A stretch of 64,000 nt of DNA, taken from contig NZ_JAKGTH010000008.1 of NCBI RefSeq assembly GCF_021568705.1, positions 62,001 to 126,000 of the forward strand, given 5' to 3'. The position numbers and the translations under genes are program-made. Below, piece by piece: positions 27,014 through 36,048 of the stretch. The notes under the pieces are model-generated. The model did no database searches, was not told the origin of the DNA, and saw only the letters and a program-made list of their open reading frames with translations. The DNA is from Gillisia lutea (GTDB taxonomy: Bacteria; Bacteroidota; Bacteroidia; Flavobacteriales; Flavobacteriaceae). Each line of letters starts with the position of its first letter. Within the stretch, counting starts at the first letter, position 1.

Positions 27014-27862
27014 ATGCAAAGAACAGTCTTATTAATTGTAATTGGAGTATTAGGAGTGGTTGGAATCATATATTATGCATTTCATGGAACCGCTCCAAAT
27101 TTTGATCTTCCAAATGCTCAGGCATTGAAAATCGTTCAAAAATGGGAGTTACCTGATGCACTTGAAGAAATTTCTGGGATAGCCTGGATAAGTGGAAATA
27201 AAATACTTTGTGTACAAGACGAAGATGGTATCTTATTTATATATGATTTAGCTTCCTCTAAAATTGAAAGAAAAATAGATTTTGAAGAGAATGGAGATTT
27301 TGAAGGCGTTGCGTTGATAGGGAAGAAGGCTTATGTTTTAGAAAGTAATGGTACAATTTTCGAGATTGAAGATATATATAAAGAAGATCCAAAAACCTAC
27401 AAATATAAGTATGAGCTAAAGGAAAATTATAATTTTGAAGGACTCTGTTATGATAGAAATAACAATCAACTTCTTTTAGCAGTGAAGGATAAAGCCGGAA
27501 AGAATAAGAAGCCTGTTTTTGCTTTCGATCTGAGTATTAAGGCAATTAATGAAAAGCCAGTTTTTCGAATTGATTATGAAGATGCTGTTTTTAATAAGTT
27601 GGACCAGAAAAAAAATAATTCTCGCATGAATCCCTCAGAGATTGGAATTAATCCGGTCACAGAAGACATCTATATTTTAGAAGGGAAAAATCCAAAACTA
27701 TTAATCCTAAATGCCACCGGTAAAGCTAAAGAACTGTATGTTTTAAAAGAAGGTCAATTCCCGCAAGCTGAAGGATTAACTTTTAGTAAAGATGGAAAGT
27801 TATATATATCTAACGAAGGCCAGGGCGGAGCTCCTAACATTCTTCAAGTTACATTAGATTAA
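27014..27862 (+). CDS. SdiA-regulated-like (YjiK family) exported beta-propeller protein
   Basis: A 282-residue protein with an N-terminal membrane helix or uncleaved signal (MQRTVLLIVIGVLGVVGIIYY) and a propeller-like remainder with recurrent blades: EISGIAWISGNKILCVQD, DFEGVALIGKKAYVLES, NFEGLCYDRNNNQLLLAVK, PQAEGLTFSKDGKLYISNE. The E-G-[LIV]-x repeats define the SdiA-regulated domain family (PF06977), found in envelope-anchored proteins of unknown function, sometimes near phytase-like genes. ATG 27014 is chosen over a TTG at 27008. It is monocistronic. Confidence 0.8.
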   Translation: MQRTVLLIVIGVLGVVGIIYYAFHGTAPNFDLPNAQALKIVQKWELPDALEEISGIAWISGNKILCVQDEDGILFIYDLASSKIERKIDFEENGDFEGVALIGKKAYVLESNGTIFEIEDIYKEDPKTYKYKYELKENYNFEGLCYDRNNNQLLLAVKDKAGKNKKPVFAFDLSIKAINEKPVFRIDYEDAVFNKLDQKKNNSRMNPSEIGINPVTEDIYILEGKNPKLLILNATGKAKELYVLKEGQFPQAEGLTFSKDGKLYISNEGQGGAPNILQVTLD

Positions 27863-27865
27863 AAA

Positions 27866-27900
27866 AGAAAGCTGTCACAATGTGGCAGCTTTTCTTTCTT
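27866..27900. terminator. Terminator between the convergent YjiK-like and dipeptidase genes
   Basis: The core GCTG...CAGC with a G-U pair and CAC/GTG makes an 8-bp stem around a 3-base loop (27871-27889), flanked by A-rich left and T-rich right sides, so it can work in both directions. Confidence 0.75.
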
Positions 27901-27912
27901 TGATTTTTCTTT

Positions 27913-29211
27913 CTACAATTTCTGAAGCTTTTTAGCTACTGCCTGCACTTCATCTAGCACCCTCAATAAATTTTCACCCCACAGTTTAGCTATTTGTTCT
28001 TCAGTATAGCCACGCTTCACCAATTCTAAAGTAACATTAAATGTTTCAGAAGCATCACTCCAGCCTTCTACACCACCCCCTCCATCAAAATCGGAGCTAA
28101 TTCCTACATGGTCGATCCCAATTTTTTCTACCAAATAATCGATATGATCTACATAATCGGAGACATTTACCGGACTAGTTTGTTTTTTTAATGCTTTTAC
28201 ATCAGTATGAGAAGTCTCGATTACTTTCTGATATCCTTCATAATATGCTGTTTTCTGAGCGATATTTAATTTTTGTATACTATCTCTCTCTAATAAGTTA
28301 AAACCAATTTCACTAGCCTTTGTTTTATAGATTTCATTTTGAGCATTACTAAAGGCCTCATCTTTTTCAGAATTCACATACGATCTGAATGCTACTGTTT
28401 GTACAACACCTCCATGCTTTTTAAAAAGCATCAGCAATTCGTCATCAAGATTTCTACTGTGATCGCATAAGGCTCTGGCAGATGAATGGGAAGCTATTAA
28501 TGGTGCTTTAGAGAGCTCAAACATTTGTTTTATAGCTTCTTTAGAGGGATGTGATACATCTATCATAATTCCCAACCTATTCATTTCAACTATAGCTTTC
28601 TTGCCAAGTTCACTTAACCCATTATAAAGCCAGATATTATCCTCTTCTCCTGTATTCGAATCACTAAACTGACTATGTCCGTTATGCGACAATGACATAT
28701 ATCTCGCTCCCAGATCGTAAAATTTACTAATGTTCGATAGATCCTCCCCAATTGGATAGGCATTTTCAACGCCTATCATGGCCACGAGCTTCCCTTGGCT
28801 AACTAAATCTCTTACTTCTTCTGAATTGGTAGCAAGTCCAATTTTACCTGGAGCAATTTCTTCTGTTAGCCTATGAATAGCTTCAAATTTTGACATTGCA
28901 TTGTCGTAGGCTGCTTCATAACCTGTATCCGTTAGTTCTCCCTGGCCAGTATAAACTATAAACCAGGCCACATCCAATTTTCCCTCCAACATTTTGGGAA
29001 TATTTACCTGAGAATCTAAATTACTACTGTAGTTATTATCAATGGTAAAATTATTTACATTTATATCATCATGGGTATCAATAGTAATTAACTTCTCATG
29101 AATTGCTCTTGCTTTCTGCAATAATTGCGTGTCATCTATTACCTGACCAAAAGCAAAACCTCCGGCTAATAAAAAGCTTATACTAAGTAATTTGATTTTC
29201 ATAAAGTTCAT
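27913..29211 (-). CDS. Membrane dipeptidase (peptidase M19 family), exported
   Basis: A 432-residue zinc dipeptidase with a signal peptide (KLLSISFLLAGGFAFGQ, cleaved near residue 23). Zinc motifs: IDTHDDINVNNF (first His-x-Asp), GVENAYPIG (bridging Glu), DVSHPSKEAIKQ and ASHSSARAL (His residues), and the C-terminal DHVGISSDFDGGGG. M19 enzymes of Bacteroidota hydrolyse dipeptides in the periplasm or at the surface. ATG 29211 is given; the second ATG at 29202 would also leave a complete signal peptide. Upstream there is a 190-base gap to a divergent operon. Confidence 0.92.
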   Translation of the reverse strand: MNFMKIKLLSISFLLAGGFAFGQVIDDTQLLQKARAIHEKLITIDTHDDINVNNFTIDNNYSSNLDSQVNIPKMLEGKLDVAWFIVYTGQGELTDTGYEAAYDNAMSKFEAIHRLTEEIAPGKIGLATNSEEVRDLVSQGKLVAMIGVENAYPIGEDLSNISKFYDLGARYMSLSHNGHSQFSDSNTGEEDNIWLYNGLSELGKKAIVEMNRLGIMIDVSHPSKEAIKQMFELSKAPLIASHSSARALCDHSRNLDDELLMLFKKHGGVVQTVAFRSYVNSEKDEAFSNAQNEIYKTKASEIGFNLLERDSIQKLNIAQKTAYYEGYQKVIETSHTDVKALKKQTSPVNVSDYVDHIDYLVEKIGIDHVGISSDFDGGGGVEGWSDASETFNVTLELVKRGYTEEQIAKLWGENLLRVLDEVQAVAKKLQKL

Positions 29212-29402
29212 TTTAAAATTTGATTCCGAAAATTAAGAATAATAAATAAACTTTTTACGATGTGTAAGCAGCCTATTTTTATACTAAAATCTCATCTTAA
29301 AATCTTAACTTATACTGTAATATAAAATATGCCGAATAGCATAATAATATTTTATTTAGCTACTGGTTTTTATTCTAACTTTGATAAGTTTTAATTAATT
29401 AT

Positions 29403-30854
29403 ATGAATAAAATTATTGTTGTTAACCAACCTGAAAAATGGAATTTATCGGTTGATAATGTAAGTGTCATTTCTACGCAGGAATACTTGACCAATTCTAA
29501 ATTTGCACAACTTAAAAAAGCCAGGATCTTTAACTTGAGTAAAGATTATTCTTATCAATCTAAAGGTTATTATGTTTCTCTTTTAGCCGAAGCCAGGGGG
29601 CATCTTGCTATCCCAACCGTTAAGAATATTGTAGATTTAAGGGAACCTAAATTGGTGAAGATCATTTCTGAAGATTTTGATGATCTTATTCAGCAAAGTT
29701 TTAAGAATATCAAATCCCAGAAATTTACGTTAAGCATCTATTTTGGTCAGAACGTGGCTCAGAAATACAAGGAATTAAGTGCTATGTTCTACAGGCATTT
29801 TCAAATTCCATTTTTAAGGGTAAAATTCAATTTCACCAATAAATGGAATATAAAATCTATTCGAGCAATAGCAGAATCTGAAATACCAGAGGAGCATAAG
29901 GAAAGTATGTATTCATTTGCTTCAGAGTATTTTGCAAAGAAGCGCTACGATACTCCCAAACTTAATACGTCTGAATTTGATCTGGCAATTTTAGTACAAG
30001 CTGATGATCCAGCACCTCCCAGTAATCCAAAAGCGATTAAGAAATTTATTGAGATAGCTGAAAAAATGAATTTCTATGTAGAGGTTATCTCTCCGAAAGA
30101 CTTGTCTAGACTTTCCGCATTCGACGCTTTGTTTATTCGCCAGAGCACCGAGGTAAATAATGAAGCCTATGCCTTTGCAAGAAAAGCGCAACAGGAAGAC
30201 ATCGCCATTATTGATTATCCCGATGCAATTTTAAAATGTTGTAACAAGGTTTTTATGGCCGAAGCCTTGCAAAACGCAAATATCCCCACTCCACGAACCA
30301 TGATTGTTCATAAAGAAAACAAACATGAAGTTTTGCCTTATACTGGCTTACCCTGTGTTCTAAAATCGCCAGATTCTACTTTTTCCTTTGGAGTTAAAAA
30401 AGCGGAGACTGTAGAGGAGTTTCAAACTTTAGTGAGCTCTATGCTTAAGAGTTCTGAACTTATTATTGCTCAGGAATTCTCTCCTTCAGAATATGATTGG
30501 AGAATAGGCATTTTAGATGATAAGCCAATTTTTGCCTGTAGATATTATATGGCTAAGGGGCATTGGCAGATCTATAACTGGAATGCTCCAAAAAAAGATG
30601 ATCAGGATGGGAATGCCGATTGTATGGCTATAGAGGATGTTCCGAAGAAGATTTTAAATGTAGCATTAAAATCGGCTAAATTAATGGGAAAGGGCTTATA
30701 TGGAATTGATGTAAAGGAGGTAAATGGCCAGCCTCTTGTTATTGAAATTAACGACAACCCGAATATAGACTTTGGTGTAGAAGATTCTTTCTATGGAGAC
30801 AAGGTTTATATGGAGATTTTAACCGCAATTAAAAATAGATTACTAAAGAAATAA
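29403..30854 (+). CDS. RimK-family ATP-grasp ligase with RLAN-type N-terminal domain
   Basis: A 483-residue enzyme. Residues 1-150 are an N-terminal alpha/beta domain of the RimK-like (RLAN) kind, ending in a FTNKWNIKSI stretch. Residues about 195-480 form an ATP-grasp fold: NKVFMAEALQNANIPTPRT, PCVLKSPDSTFSFGVKK, IIAQEFSPSEYDWRIGILD, and metal-binding EINDNPNIDFG. Family members such as RimK, LysX and MptN ligate an amino acid to a carboxyl group. The substrate is unknown. It starts a tight operon: the next gene begins 1 base after its stop. Confidence 0.85.
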   Translation: MNKIIVVNQPEKWNLSVDNVSVISTQEYLTNSKFAQLKKARIFNLSKDYSYQSKGYYVSLLAEARGHLAIPTVKNIVDLREPKLVKIISEDFDDLIQQSFKNIKSQKFTLSIYFGQNVAQKYKELSAMFYRHFQIPFLRVKFNFTNKWNIKSIRAIAESEIPEEHKESMYSFASEYFAKKRYDTPKLNTSEFDLAILVQADDPAPPSNPKAIKKFIEIAEKMNFYVEVISPKDLSRLSAFDALFIRQSTEVNNEAYAFARKAQQEDIAIIDYPDAILKCCNKVFMAEALQNANIPTPRTMIVHKENKHEVLPYTGLPCVLKSPDSTFSFGVKKAETVEEFQTLVSSMLKSSELIIAQEFSPSEYDWRIGILDDKPIFACRYYMAKGHWQIYNWNAPKKDDQDGNADCMAIEDVPKKILNVALKSAKLMGKGLYGIDVKEVNGQPLVIEINDNPNIDFGVEDSFYGDKVYMEILTAIKNRLLKK

Positions 30855-30855
30855 T

Positions 30856-32076
30856 ATGAGCTATCACCTTTTTGAAGTATATGGCATAGAGCTGGAGTAT
30901 ATGCTTGTAAGAAACGCCGATCATAAAGTAACTCCTATCGTGGATGAACTGATGATTGCCAAAAATGGTTCATTAACATCAGATATCGATAATGGTAAAA
31001 TTGAATGGAGTAACGAGTTGGTAGGGCATGTGGTAGAGCTTAAAACCAATGGGCCAACATCCGATCTCGAAAATTTAGATGAGTTATTTGCCAATAACAT
31101 AAAGGAAATCAATGAAATTCTTTCCCATTTAAATTCTAAATTGTGGCCCAGTGCTTCTCATCCATTGATGAATCCAGATACCGATATGCAATTATGGCAA
31201 CATAATTATAGTGAAATTTATGCCTTATACAATCGTATTTTTGACTGTAAAGGGCATGGATGGAGCAATTTACAAAGTATGCACATTAATTTACCTTTTT
31301 ATGATGATGCCGAATTTGAGCGATTACATGCAGCGATTAGAATCCTATTACCTATAATTCCTGCCTTAAGTTCAAGTTCTCCCATATTTGAAGGGAAATT
31401 TACTGGGTTTAAAGATGCCAGAATGGAAGTATATAAATATAACCAAAAGGAAATTCCGGAAATGACTGGTAAAGTAATTCCGGAAGGCTTGTTTACTAAA
31501 AAAGAGTATTTCGAGGGAATATTTGAGCCTATCAATAAGGCTATCAAACCATATGACACAGAGAAAATTTTAGATCATCATTTTCTCAATTCCAGAGGAG
31601 CAATAGCAAGATTTGATAGAAACGCAATTGAAATTCGGGTTATCGATATACAGGAATGCCCCAAAGCAGATATTGCCATTGCAGTCCTAATTATTGAAAC
31701 CTTGAAAGTGCTGGTAAGTGAAGAACTAGTGGCTTTAGAGGATCAAAAAGCCTGGCATGAAAATGATCTTTATAAAATTTTTAATGAGGTTATAAAAGAA
31801 GCCGAAGATGCACAAATTGAAAATAAATTATACCTGAATCTTTTCGATATAAAGGAAGAAACTTCAGCAAATAAACTTTGGATTAAAATATATAATAGGG
31901 TAAAAGATAATATTTCACCAAAGCACAGAGAAACTATTGAATTTATTTTAAAGCGCAAAAGTTTATCGACACGGATATTATCTGCGGTAGGGACAGATTT
32001 TTCCGAAGAGAATATTATAAAAGTGTATGAAAAGTTAGGGAATTGTCTTGCCGAAAATAAACTATTCCTACCATGA
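30856..32076 (+). CDS. Glutamate-cysteine ligase-like (GCS2/COOH-NH2 ligase) protein
   Basis: A 406-residue member of the GCS2 carboxylate-amine ligase family. N-terminal YGIELEYMLV carries the metal-binding Glu pair; WPSASHPLMNPDTD and CKGHGWSNLQSMHINLPF are core strands, and RFDRNAIEIRVIDIQ is a nucleotide/metal site. Members join a free amino acid to another amine. It overlaps the next gene by 4 bases (ATGA), so stoichiometric production of the trio is likely. True GshA function is possible but less likely given the ATP-grasp partner and the third gene. Confidence 0.8.
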   Translation: MSYHLFEVYGIELEYMLVRNADHKVTPIVDELMIAKNGSLTSDIDNGKIEWSNELVGHVVELKTNGPTSDLENLDELFANNIKEINEILSHLNSKLWPSASHPLMNPDTDMQLWQHNYSEIYALYNRIFDCKGHGWSNLQSMHINLPFYDDAEFERLHAAIRILLPIIPALSSSSPIFEGKFTGFKDARMEVYKYNQKEIPEMTGKVIPEGLFTKKEYFEGIFEPINKAIKPYDTEKILDHHFLNSRGAIARFDRNAIEIRVIDIQECPKADIAIAVLIIETLKVLVSEELVALEDQKAWHENDLYKIFNEVIKEAEDAQIENKLYLNLFDIKEETSANKLWIKIYNRVKDNISPKHRETIEFILKRKSLSTRILSAVGTDFSEENIIKVYEKLGNCLAENKLFLP

Positions 32077-32765
32077 AACTTATAATCTCCTGTGAACATG
32101 CGGGAAATGAGATTCCCCCGCACTATGCTTATTTATTTGAAAATAATAAAGAGGTATTGAATTCTCACCAGGGAATTGATCTAGGTGCCTTTGATATTTA
32201 CAAAAAGCTAGTAAAGCTTGCCGATTATCATGAGCATACGACGACTAGCCGCCTACTTATTGAAGTCAACAGGTCGCAACATCACCGTTCGTTATTTTCA
32301 GAATTTACCAAAAGTCTTTCGCCTGATGAAAAAACCAAACTTATAGAAAAGTATTTTTCTAATTATAGAGATAAGATTGAAAATAAAATAAAGGAATATA
32401 TCGCTTTAGGAGAGAACGTGCTGCATATTTCTGTACATAGCTTTACACCCGTCTTAAATGGAATAGTGCGAGAAGCAAATATTGGTTTATTATATGATCC
32501 TGCCAATAATAGTGAAAAAGAGTTTTCGAAGCTTTTTAAAACGGAGCTTAAAGTATTAAATCCGAGGCTTAAAATTCGGTATAATTATCCGTATAAAGGC
32601 ACGGCTGATGGGTTTACAACTTATTTAAGAAGGAGGTTTCCGCTAAATTATGCAGGAATTGAATTGGAGATCAACCAAAGCTTTGCTGATGAGAAAAGTT
32701 TGAATATAGTATTAAAAAATAACATTTATAAGGCATTAAAAATTACCGTTAATACCTTAAAATAA
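32073..32765 (+). CDS. N-formylglutamate amidohydrolase family protein
   Basis: A 230-residue zinc-dependent amidohydrolase of the HutG-like N-formylglutamate deformylase family. The N-terminus LIISCEHAGNEIPPHY, then HQGIDLGAFDIYKK, LLIEVNRSQHHRSLF, HISVHSFTPVLNG and AGIELEINQSF carry the His/Asp/Glu ligands in order. No histidine-utilisation genes (hutU, hutI, hutH) are present, so it likely acts with the two ligases before it, perhaps trimming or proofreading their product. It is the last gene of the three-gene operon. Confidence 0.85.
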   Translation: MKLIISCEHAGNEIPPHYAYLFENNKEVLNSHQGIDLGAFDIYKKLVKLADYHEHTTTSRLLIEVNRSQHHRSLFSEFTKSLSPDEKTKLIEKYFSNYRDKIENKIKEYIALGENVLHISVHSFTPVLNGIVREANIGLLYDPANNSEKEFSKLFKTELKVLNPRLKIRYNYPYKGTADGFTTYLRRRFPLNYAGIELEINQSFADEKSLNIVLKNNIYKALKITVNTLK

Positions 32766-32791
32766 AAAGAGCCTGCATAAGCAGGCTCTTT
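32766..32791. terminator. Terminator of the ligase operon, bidirectional
   Basis: AAAGAGCCTGC and GCAGGCTCTTT form an 11-bp perfect stem with an ATAA loop. It also serves the convergent FKBP gene. Confidence 0.85.
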
Positions 32792-32811
32792 AAAATAAAT
32801 ATAACTGGAAA

Positions 32812-33240
32812 TTATTTTATCTCTACAACTTCAAGATCAAAAATAAGGTCTTTTCCAGCCAATGGATGGTTAGCATCCACTACGATAGAGTTTTCCTTCA
32901 CTTCTGATACTAGAAGATTCATTTCCTGTCCATCAGGTCCTTTAGAAACAAGTCCCATTCCCACTTCAGGAGTGATTTCCTCAGGCAACTGACTTTTATC
33001 AACCTCTTGGATTAATTCTTGACGAGGCTCACCGTAAGCTTCTTCTTTAGGAATATTGATAGTTTTTTTCTCATTAAGTTGCATATCAATCAGGCCTTTT
33101 TCAAAACCTGGAATCAGTTGACCTTGGCCTAAAGTAAATTCAATAGGATCTTTTCCTACAGAACTATCAAAGACTTGCCCGTCTGCTAATTTTCCTGTGT
33201 AATGTACTTTTACCGTGTCATTCTGTTTTACTTGACTCAT
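32812..33240 (-). CDS. FKBP-type peptidyl-prolyl isomerase (SlyD-like)
   Basis: A 142-residue cytoplasmic prolyl isomerase. FKBP core VKVHYTGKLADGQVFDSS (about 9-27) and LIPGFEKGLIDMQLNEKKT, then an inserted flap (IF) domain (about 65-120) as in SlyD, ending ANHPLAGKDLIFDLEVV. SlyD-like proteins combine folding and chaperone activity; a metal-binding His-rich tail is absent. ATG 33240 is used because upstream codons only add MKNII before the conserved start. Confidence 0.9.
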   Translation of the reverse strand: MSQVKQNDTVKVHYTGKLADGQVFDSSVGKDPIEFTLGQGQLIPGFEKGLIDMQLNEKKTINIPKEEAYGEPRQELIQEVDKSQLPEEITPEVGMGLVSKGPDGQEMNLLVSEVKENSIVVDANHPLAGKDLIFDLEVVEIK

Positions 33241-33487
33241 AATAATGTTTTTCAATTTTTAAAAGAGATCCAGTTAGTATATGGAACTACTTTTAATTTT
33301 TTACTAATTTCTATAGTATGTGCCAAAACCAAGCCAAAGTCCTAATAAGTATATTTCTACCAATTCCCTGTGATATTATGCAAGATTAATATTCATAAAA
33401 TAGAGAAACGGGCTTTAAAGGCCCATTTTTCGTACTTTGCAATATGAATACGGAAAATATTGCAGCCTCAAATAATAATCGGAAAAT

Positions 33488-33982
33488 ATGTCAGTTATAG
33501 CATATATCTTTAAAATTAAAGGGATGATACGAGAGTTATTTTTGTTCTCTACATTAAGTGTGCTTGTGGGGATTTACATAGGATGCAAAAAAGAAGATAC
33601 TTCTCCTGCAGCAATAATGGAATGGCAAACACTGGAAGTTTCGGCTAGTGCCTATAATTCTGTTCAATATCAAACGGGAAGTGCCAATCCAAGAATTACT
33701 GCTTGGGGAGATACCCTAGTTCCGGGAATGAATGTAATTGCAGTATCCCGCGATTTAATAAAAGATGGGTTAGATTATAACACTCCTGTAAGAATTGAAG
33801 GTCTGGAAGGCGTATTTTTTGTAAAAGATAAGATGCATCATCGATGGAAAAATAAAATTGACATCTATATGGGCAACAATATTCAAAAAGCGAAAAAGTG
33901 GGGGAGAAAGCGAGTGCATATTCATTATTTAGTTGAAAATATTGCGGCCGATATCATTGATGTTTCTCCTAACACCCAATAA
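33488..33982 (+). CDS. 3D-domain lipoprotein
   Basis: A 164-residue exported protein with a lipobox (VGIYIGCKK, Cys at residue 33). The 3D domain (RlpA-like double-psi beta-barrel) follows: RITAWGDTLVPGMNVIAVSRDL, VRIEGLEGVFFVKDKM, and KIDIYMGNNIQKAKKWG; conserved Asp residues lie in the SRD, KDK and DIY motifs. Domains of this type include lytic enzymes on peptidoglycan, but no catalytic proof exists here. The ATG at 33524 would place a standard lipoprotein signal peptide directly at the N-terminus and could be the true start. Confidence 0.75.
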   Translation: MSVIAYIFKIKGMIRELFLFSTLSVLVGIYIGCKKEDTSPAAIMEWQTLEVSASAYNSVQYQTGSANPRITAWGDTLVPGMNVIAVSRDLIKDGLDYNTPVRIEGLEGVFFVKDKMHHRWKNKIDIYMGNNIQKAKKWGRKRVHIHYLVENIAADIIDVSPNTQ

Positions 33983-34116
33983 GTTACCATCGCCTAATTT
34001 TTTTAAAACATTCACTTTAAGAATTTATAGGGAGAGATAATATTTCATAATAAATAGATTTGCAATTAGTTATAAATTTAAAATGGCTATGAAGGTTATA
34101 GCACACATAATTGCAC

Positions 34117-34878
34117 ATGAAAGCACAATTAATTCAATTTGTACAGGTAATCGCCGAATTTTTAAAGAGAAATTTCAAAAAATATAATAGTAAGCTTCCC
34201 TATATATTAACCATCATTCTTGCCTTGATAATAGTTGTGATAGGGATTAACCTATTCATTGAACTTACCGAGACCCTAAAATCTAAAACTTTAGCTACCT
34301 ACGATGCTTCTATTATAAATTATGTAATTTCTTATAGAAGTCCGATACTTAATAAAATACTTCAGTTTATAACGAATATTGGAGATTTCTATGGTTATCT
34401 GGTAGTAGCTTTATTAAGTGCTTTCTTCTTTTATTTCAAACTTAAAAACTGGAGCTATGTAGGACAAATGATCCTGATCTTGGGAGTCTCTGCTTTATCA
34501 AATTTAGCATTAAAAAGGTTTATAGATAGAGCCAGACCTATGGGAGAACATTTAGTATCTGTAGAAACTCTAAGCTATCCAAGTGGACACGCAATGAGTG
34601 CTATATCTTTCTACGGATTCTTAATTTATTTATGTTATAGATTAAAAATGAATAGATGGCTCAAATTTAGTCTCATAAGCATTTTTGTTCTTTTAATTGC
34701 AGCCATTGGGATTAGTAGAATTTACCTAGGAGTACATTTTCCTTCAGACATTGCCGGAGGATTTATCGCAGGATTAATATGGATCACATTCTGTGTGCTT
34801 ATGTTTAATGTAGTGGACCTTTTTAAGAGAAGGACGAATAACGCAGAAATCAGTGATATCTCTAACAAAATGAATTAG
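34117..34878 (+). CDS. PAP2-family phosphatase
   Basis: A 253-residue membrane phosphatase with about five or six helices. The three acid-phosphatase motifs are intact: KRFIDRARP, PSGHAMSA, and SRIYLGVHFPSDIAGG. Bacterial members dephosphorylate undecaprenyl-PP, phosphatidate or lipid A; which one is not clear from sequence. Start is ATG 34117 (a TTG six bases upstream is less likely). Confidence 0.9.
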   Translation: MKAQLIQFVQVIAEFLKRNFKKYNSKLPYILTIILALIIVVIGINLFIELTETLKSKTLATYDASIINYVISYRSPILNKILQFITNIGDFYGYLVVALLSAFFFYFKLKNWSYVGQMILILGVSALSNLALKRFIDRARPMGEHLVSVETLSYPSGHAMSAISFYGFLIYLCYRLKMNRWLKFSLISIFVLLIAAIGISRIYLGVHFPSDIAGGFIAGLIWITFCVLMFNVVDLFKRRTNNAEISDISNKMN

Positions 34879-34898
34879 AAGGAAGTATAATTACACTA

Positions 34899-35030
34899 TT
34901 AGCCTAAACCAAGATAGCCTAAAATAATCCATAGAATTATAAAAACAACTATAACGCCAATACAGCCACAACCGCCACCAAGTTTTTTTGCTCCCCAGCC
35001 TGCAAGTATAGCTCTAATTATATTTTTCAT
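34899..35030 (-). CDS. Small Gly/Cys-rich single-span membrane protein
   Basis: A 43-residue reading frame: basic N-terminus (MKNIIRAILAGWGAKKLGGG), a Cys-Gly-Cys motif, then a hydrophobic segment VIVVFIILWIILGYLGLG. It lies tail-to-tail with the PAP2 gene and fills a gap. The strict alternation of basic, Gly-rich and membrane segments argues for a real small protein. Its role is unknown. Confidence 0.6.
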   Translation of the reverse strand: MKNIIRAILAGWGAKKLGGGCGCIGVIVVFIILWIILGYLGLG

Positions 35031-35194
35031 AATTTTATTGATTAGGTTAATTGTTTAAAAATAGATAGATATTTATAAGCTACAATCTGCATTAAGAAAA
35101 CTTTAGTTTTAGCTAATATGCCTATAGTTTGAATAATCTTTATTAAATTGAACAAAAGTAATTAGTAACACCTTATAATCTTAAAAAATAATAT

Positions 35195-35347
35195 ATGCAG
35201 ATACGTGATGAGAATGACAATAAATCAGAAGATTATATTATACAAAATAATAATAAAACCCGATTTGGGTCGGTTTTTATTATCATCATACTCGTAGTAT
35301 TAATTGCTGTTGTAGCTATGACTGGCGTTTATTTTGATTACTGGTAG
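35195..35347 (+). CDS. Small single-span membrane protein
   Basis: A 50-residue reading frame with a polar, acidic N-terminus (MQIRDENDNKSEDYIIQNNN), a Lys-Thr-Arg stop-transfer, and a 20-residue hydrophobic helix ending GVYFDYW. It occupies the same 490-base gap as the 34899 gene on the opposite strand, and the two read divergently. No family is recognised. Confidence 0.55.
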   Translation: MQIRDENDNKSEDYIIQNNNKTRFGSVFIIIILVVLIAVVAMTGVYFDYW

Positions 35348-35366
35348 AATAATCTACATCATACAG

Positions 35367-36014
35367 TTATGAAATTTTAATTTCATTTAGTAATAAAAAC
35401 GCCTGATTAACATATTCTTTTTCTACGAAGAGGGCAAAGTAATTAGAGGTGGATATCATTTCAAATATAGGTATACCTTCATATGCCAATAATTTGAATA
35501 TATAGAAATAGAGTCCAACTGTTTTGGAACTATTCTTTGGTAAGGCTATTGTTATGCTGGAAAGATCCTCTTTTACAGTGACCAAAATTTCATTTTTAAA
35601 ACATTCGGCCACGGTCTCACGTAAATCGTTTGCAACTAGAATATTACTTTCCTGATAATTACTACTATAGTTAAAATAGATTCCCACTTCATTTTTAACA
35701 ATATTTAATAATTCCGCCTGACTGGATAAAATGCTACGGGAATTTAAATAAGTATATTCTGTAATCCCCGAACGCACCACGATATCTCCCATTTCTCTTA
35801 AATTGGAATTCTTAAGCAGATTTTTTTTAGGTGCATACCTTCTAAGAGCCATAATTATAGATCCCTGTTTTACAGGTTTTCTAAGCTCTTTTTCAATATC
35901 TGGTTGCAAGTATTCGGCTAACGCGCTAAAGTTTATAAGGTCCTTGGCAAGTGCATCATCTAAAAAAGGTTGATGCCTGAGCATATTGTGTACGCAGGAG
36001 GTGATCGTGTTCAT
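35367..36014 (-). CDS. Predicted regulator with aspartokinase-like ACT domain
   Basis: A 215-residue cytoplasmic protein. The N-terminal third (FLDDALAKDLINFSALAEYL, GSIIMALRRYAP) is helical and wing-like, as in a winged-helix DNA-binding domain. The C-terminal 60 residues (KTVGLYFYIFKLLAYEGIPIFEMISTSNYFALFVEKE) have the ACT pattern of aspartate kinases. It is divergent from the aspartate kinase gene at 36117, with a perfect inverted repeat between the starts. A role as an amino-acid-sensing regulator of that gene is plausible, but not proven. Confidence 0.65.
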   Translation of the reverse strand: MNTITSCVHNMLRHQPFLDDALAKDLINFSALAEYLQPDIEKELRKPVKQGSIIMALRRYAPKKNLLKNSNLREMGDIVVRSGITEYTYLNSRSILSSQAELLNIVKNEVGIYFNYSSNYQESNILVANDLRETVAECFKNEILVTVKEDLSSITIALPKNSSKTVGLYFYIFKLLAYEGIPIFEMISTSNYFALFVEKEYVNQAFLLLNEIKIS

Positions 36015-36023
36015 TGTTAAATA

Positions 36024-36048
36024 ATATACATTTTGTGCAAATGTATAT
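36024..36048. promoter_or_regulatory. Perfect 10-bp inverted repeat between ACT regulator and aspartate kinase genes
   Basis: ATATACATTT and AAATGTATAT with a 5-base spacer lie 10 bases before the start of the minus-strand gene. The right arm overlaps TACATTTG on the minus strand (36038-36045), a -7-box match, so a protein bound here would block that promoter. Candidate operator. Confidence 0.6.
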
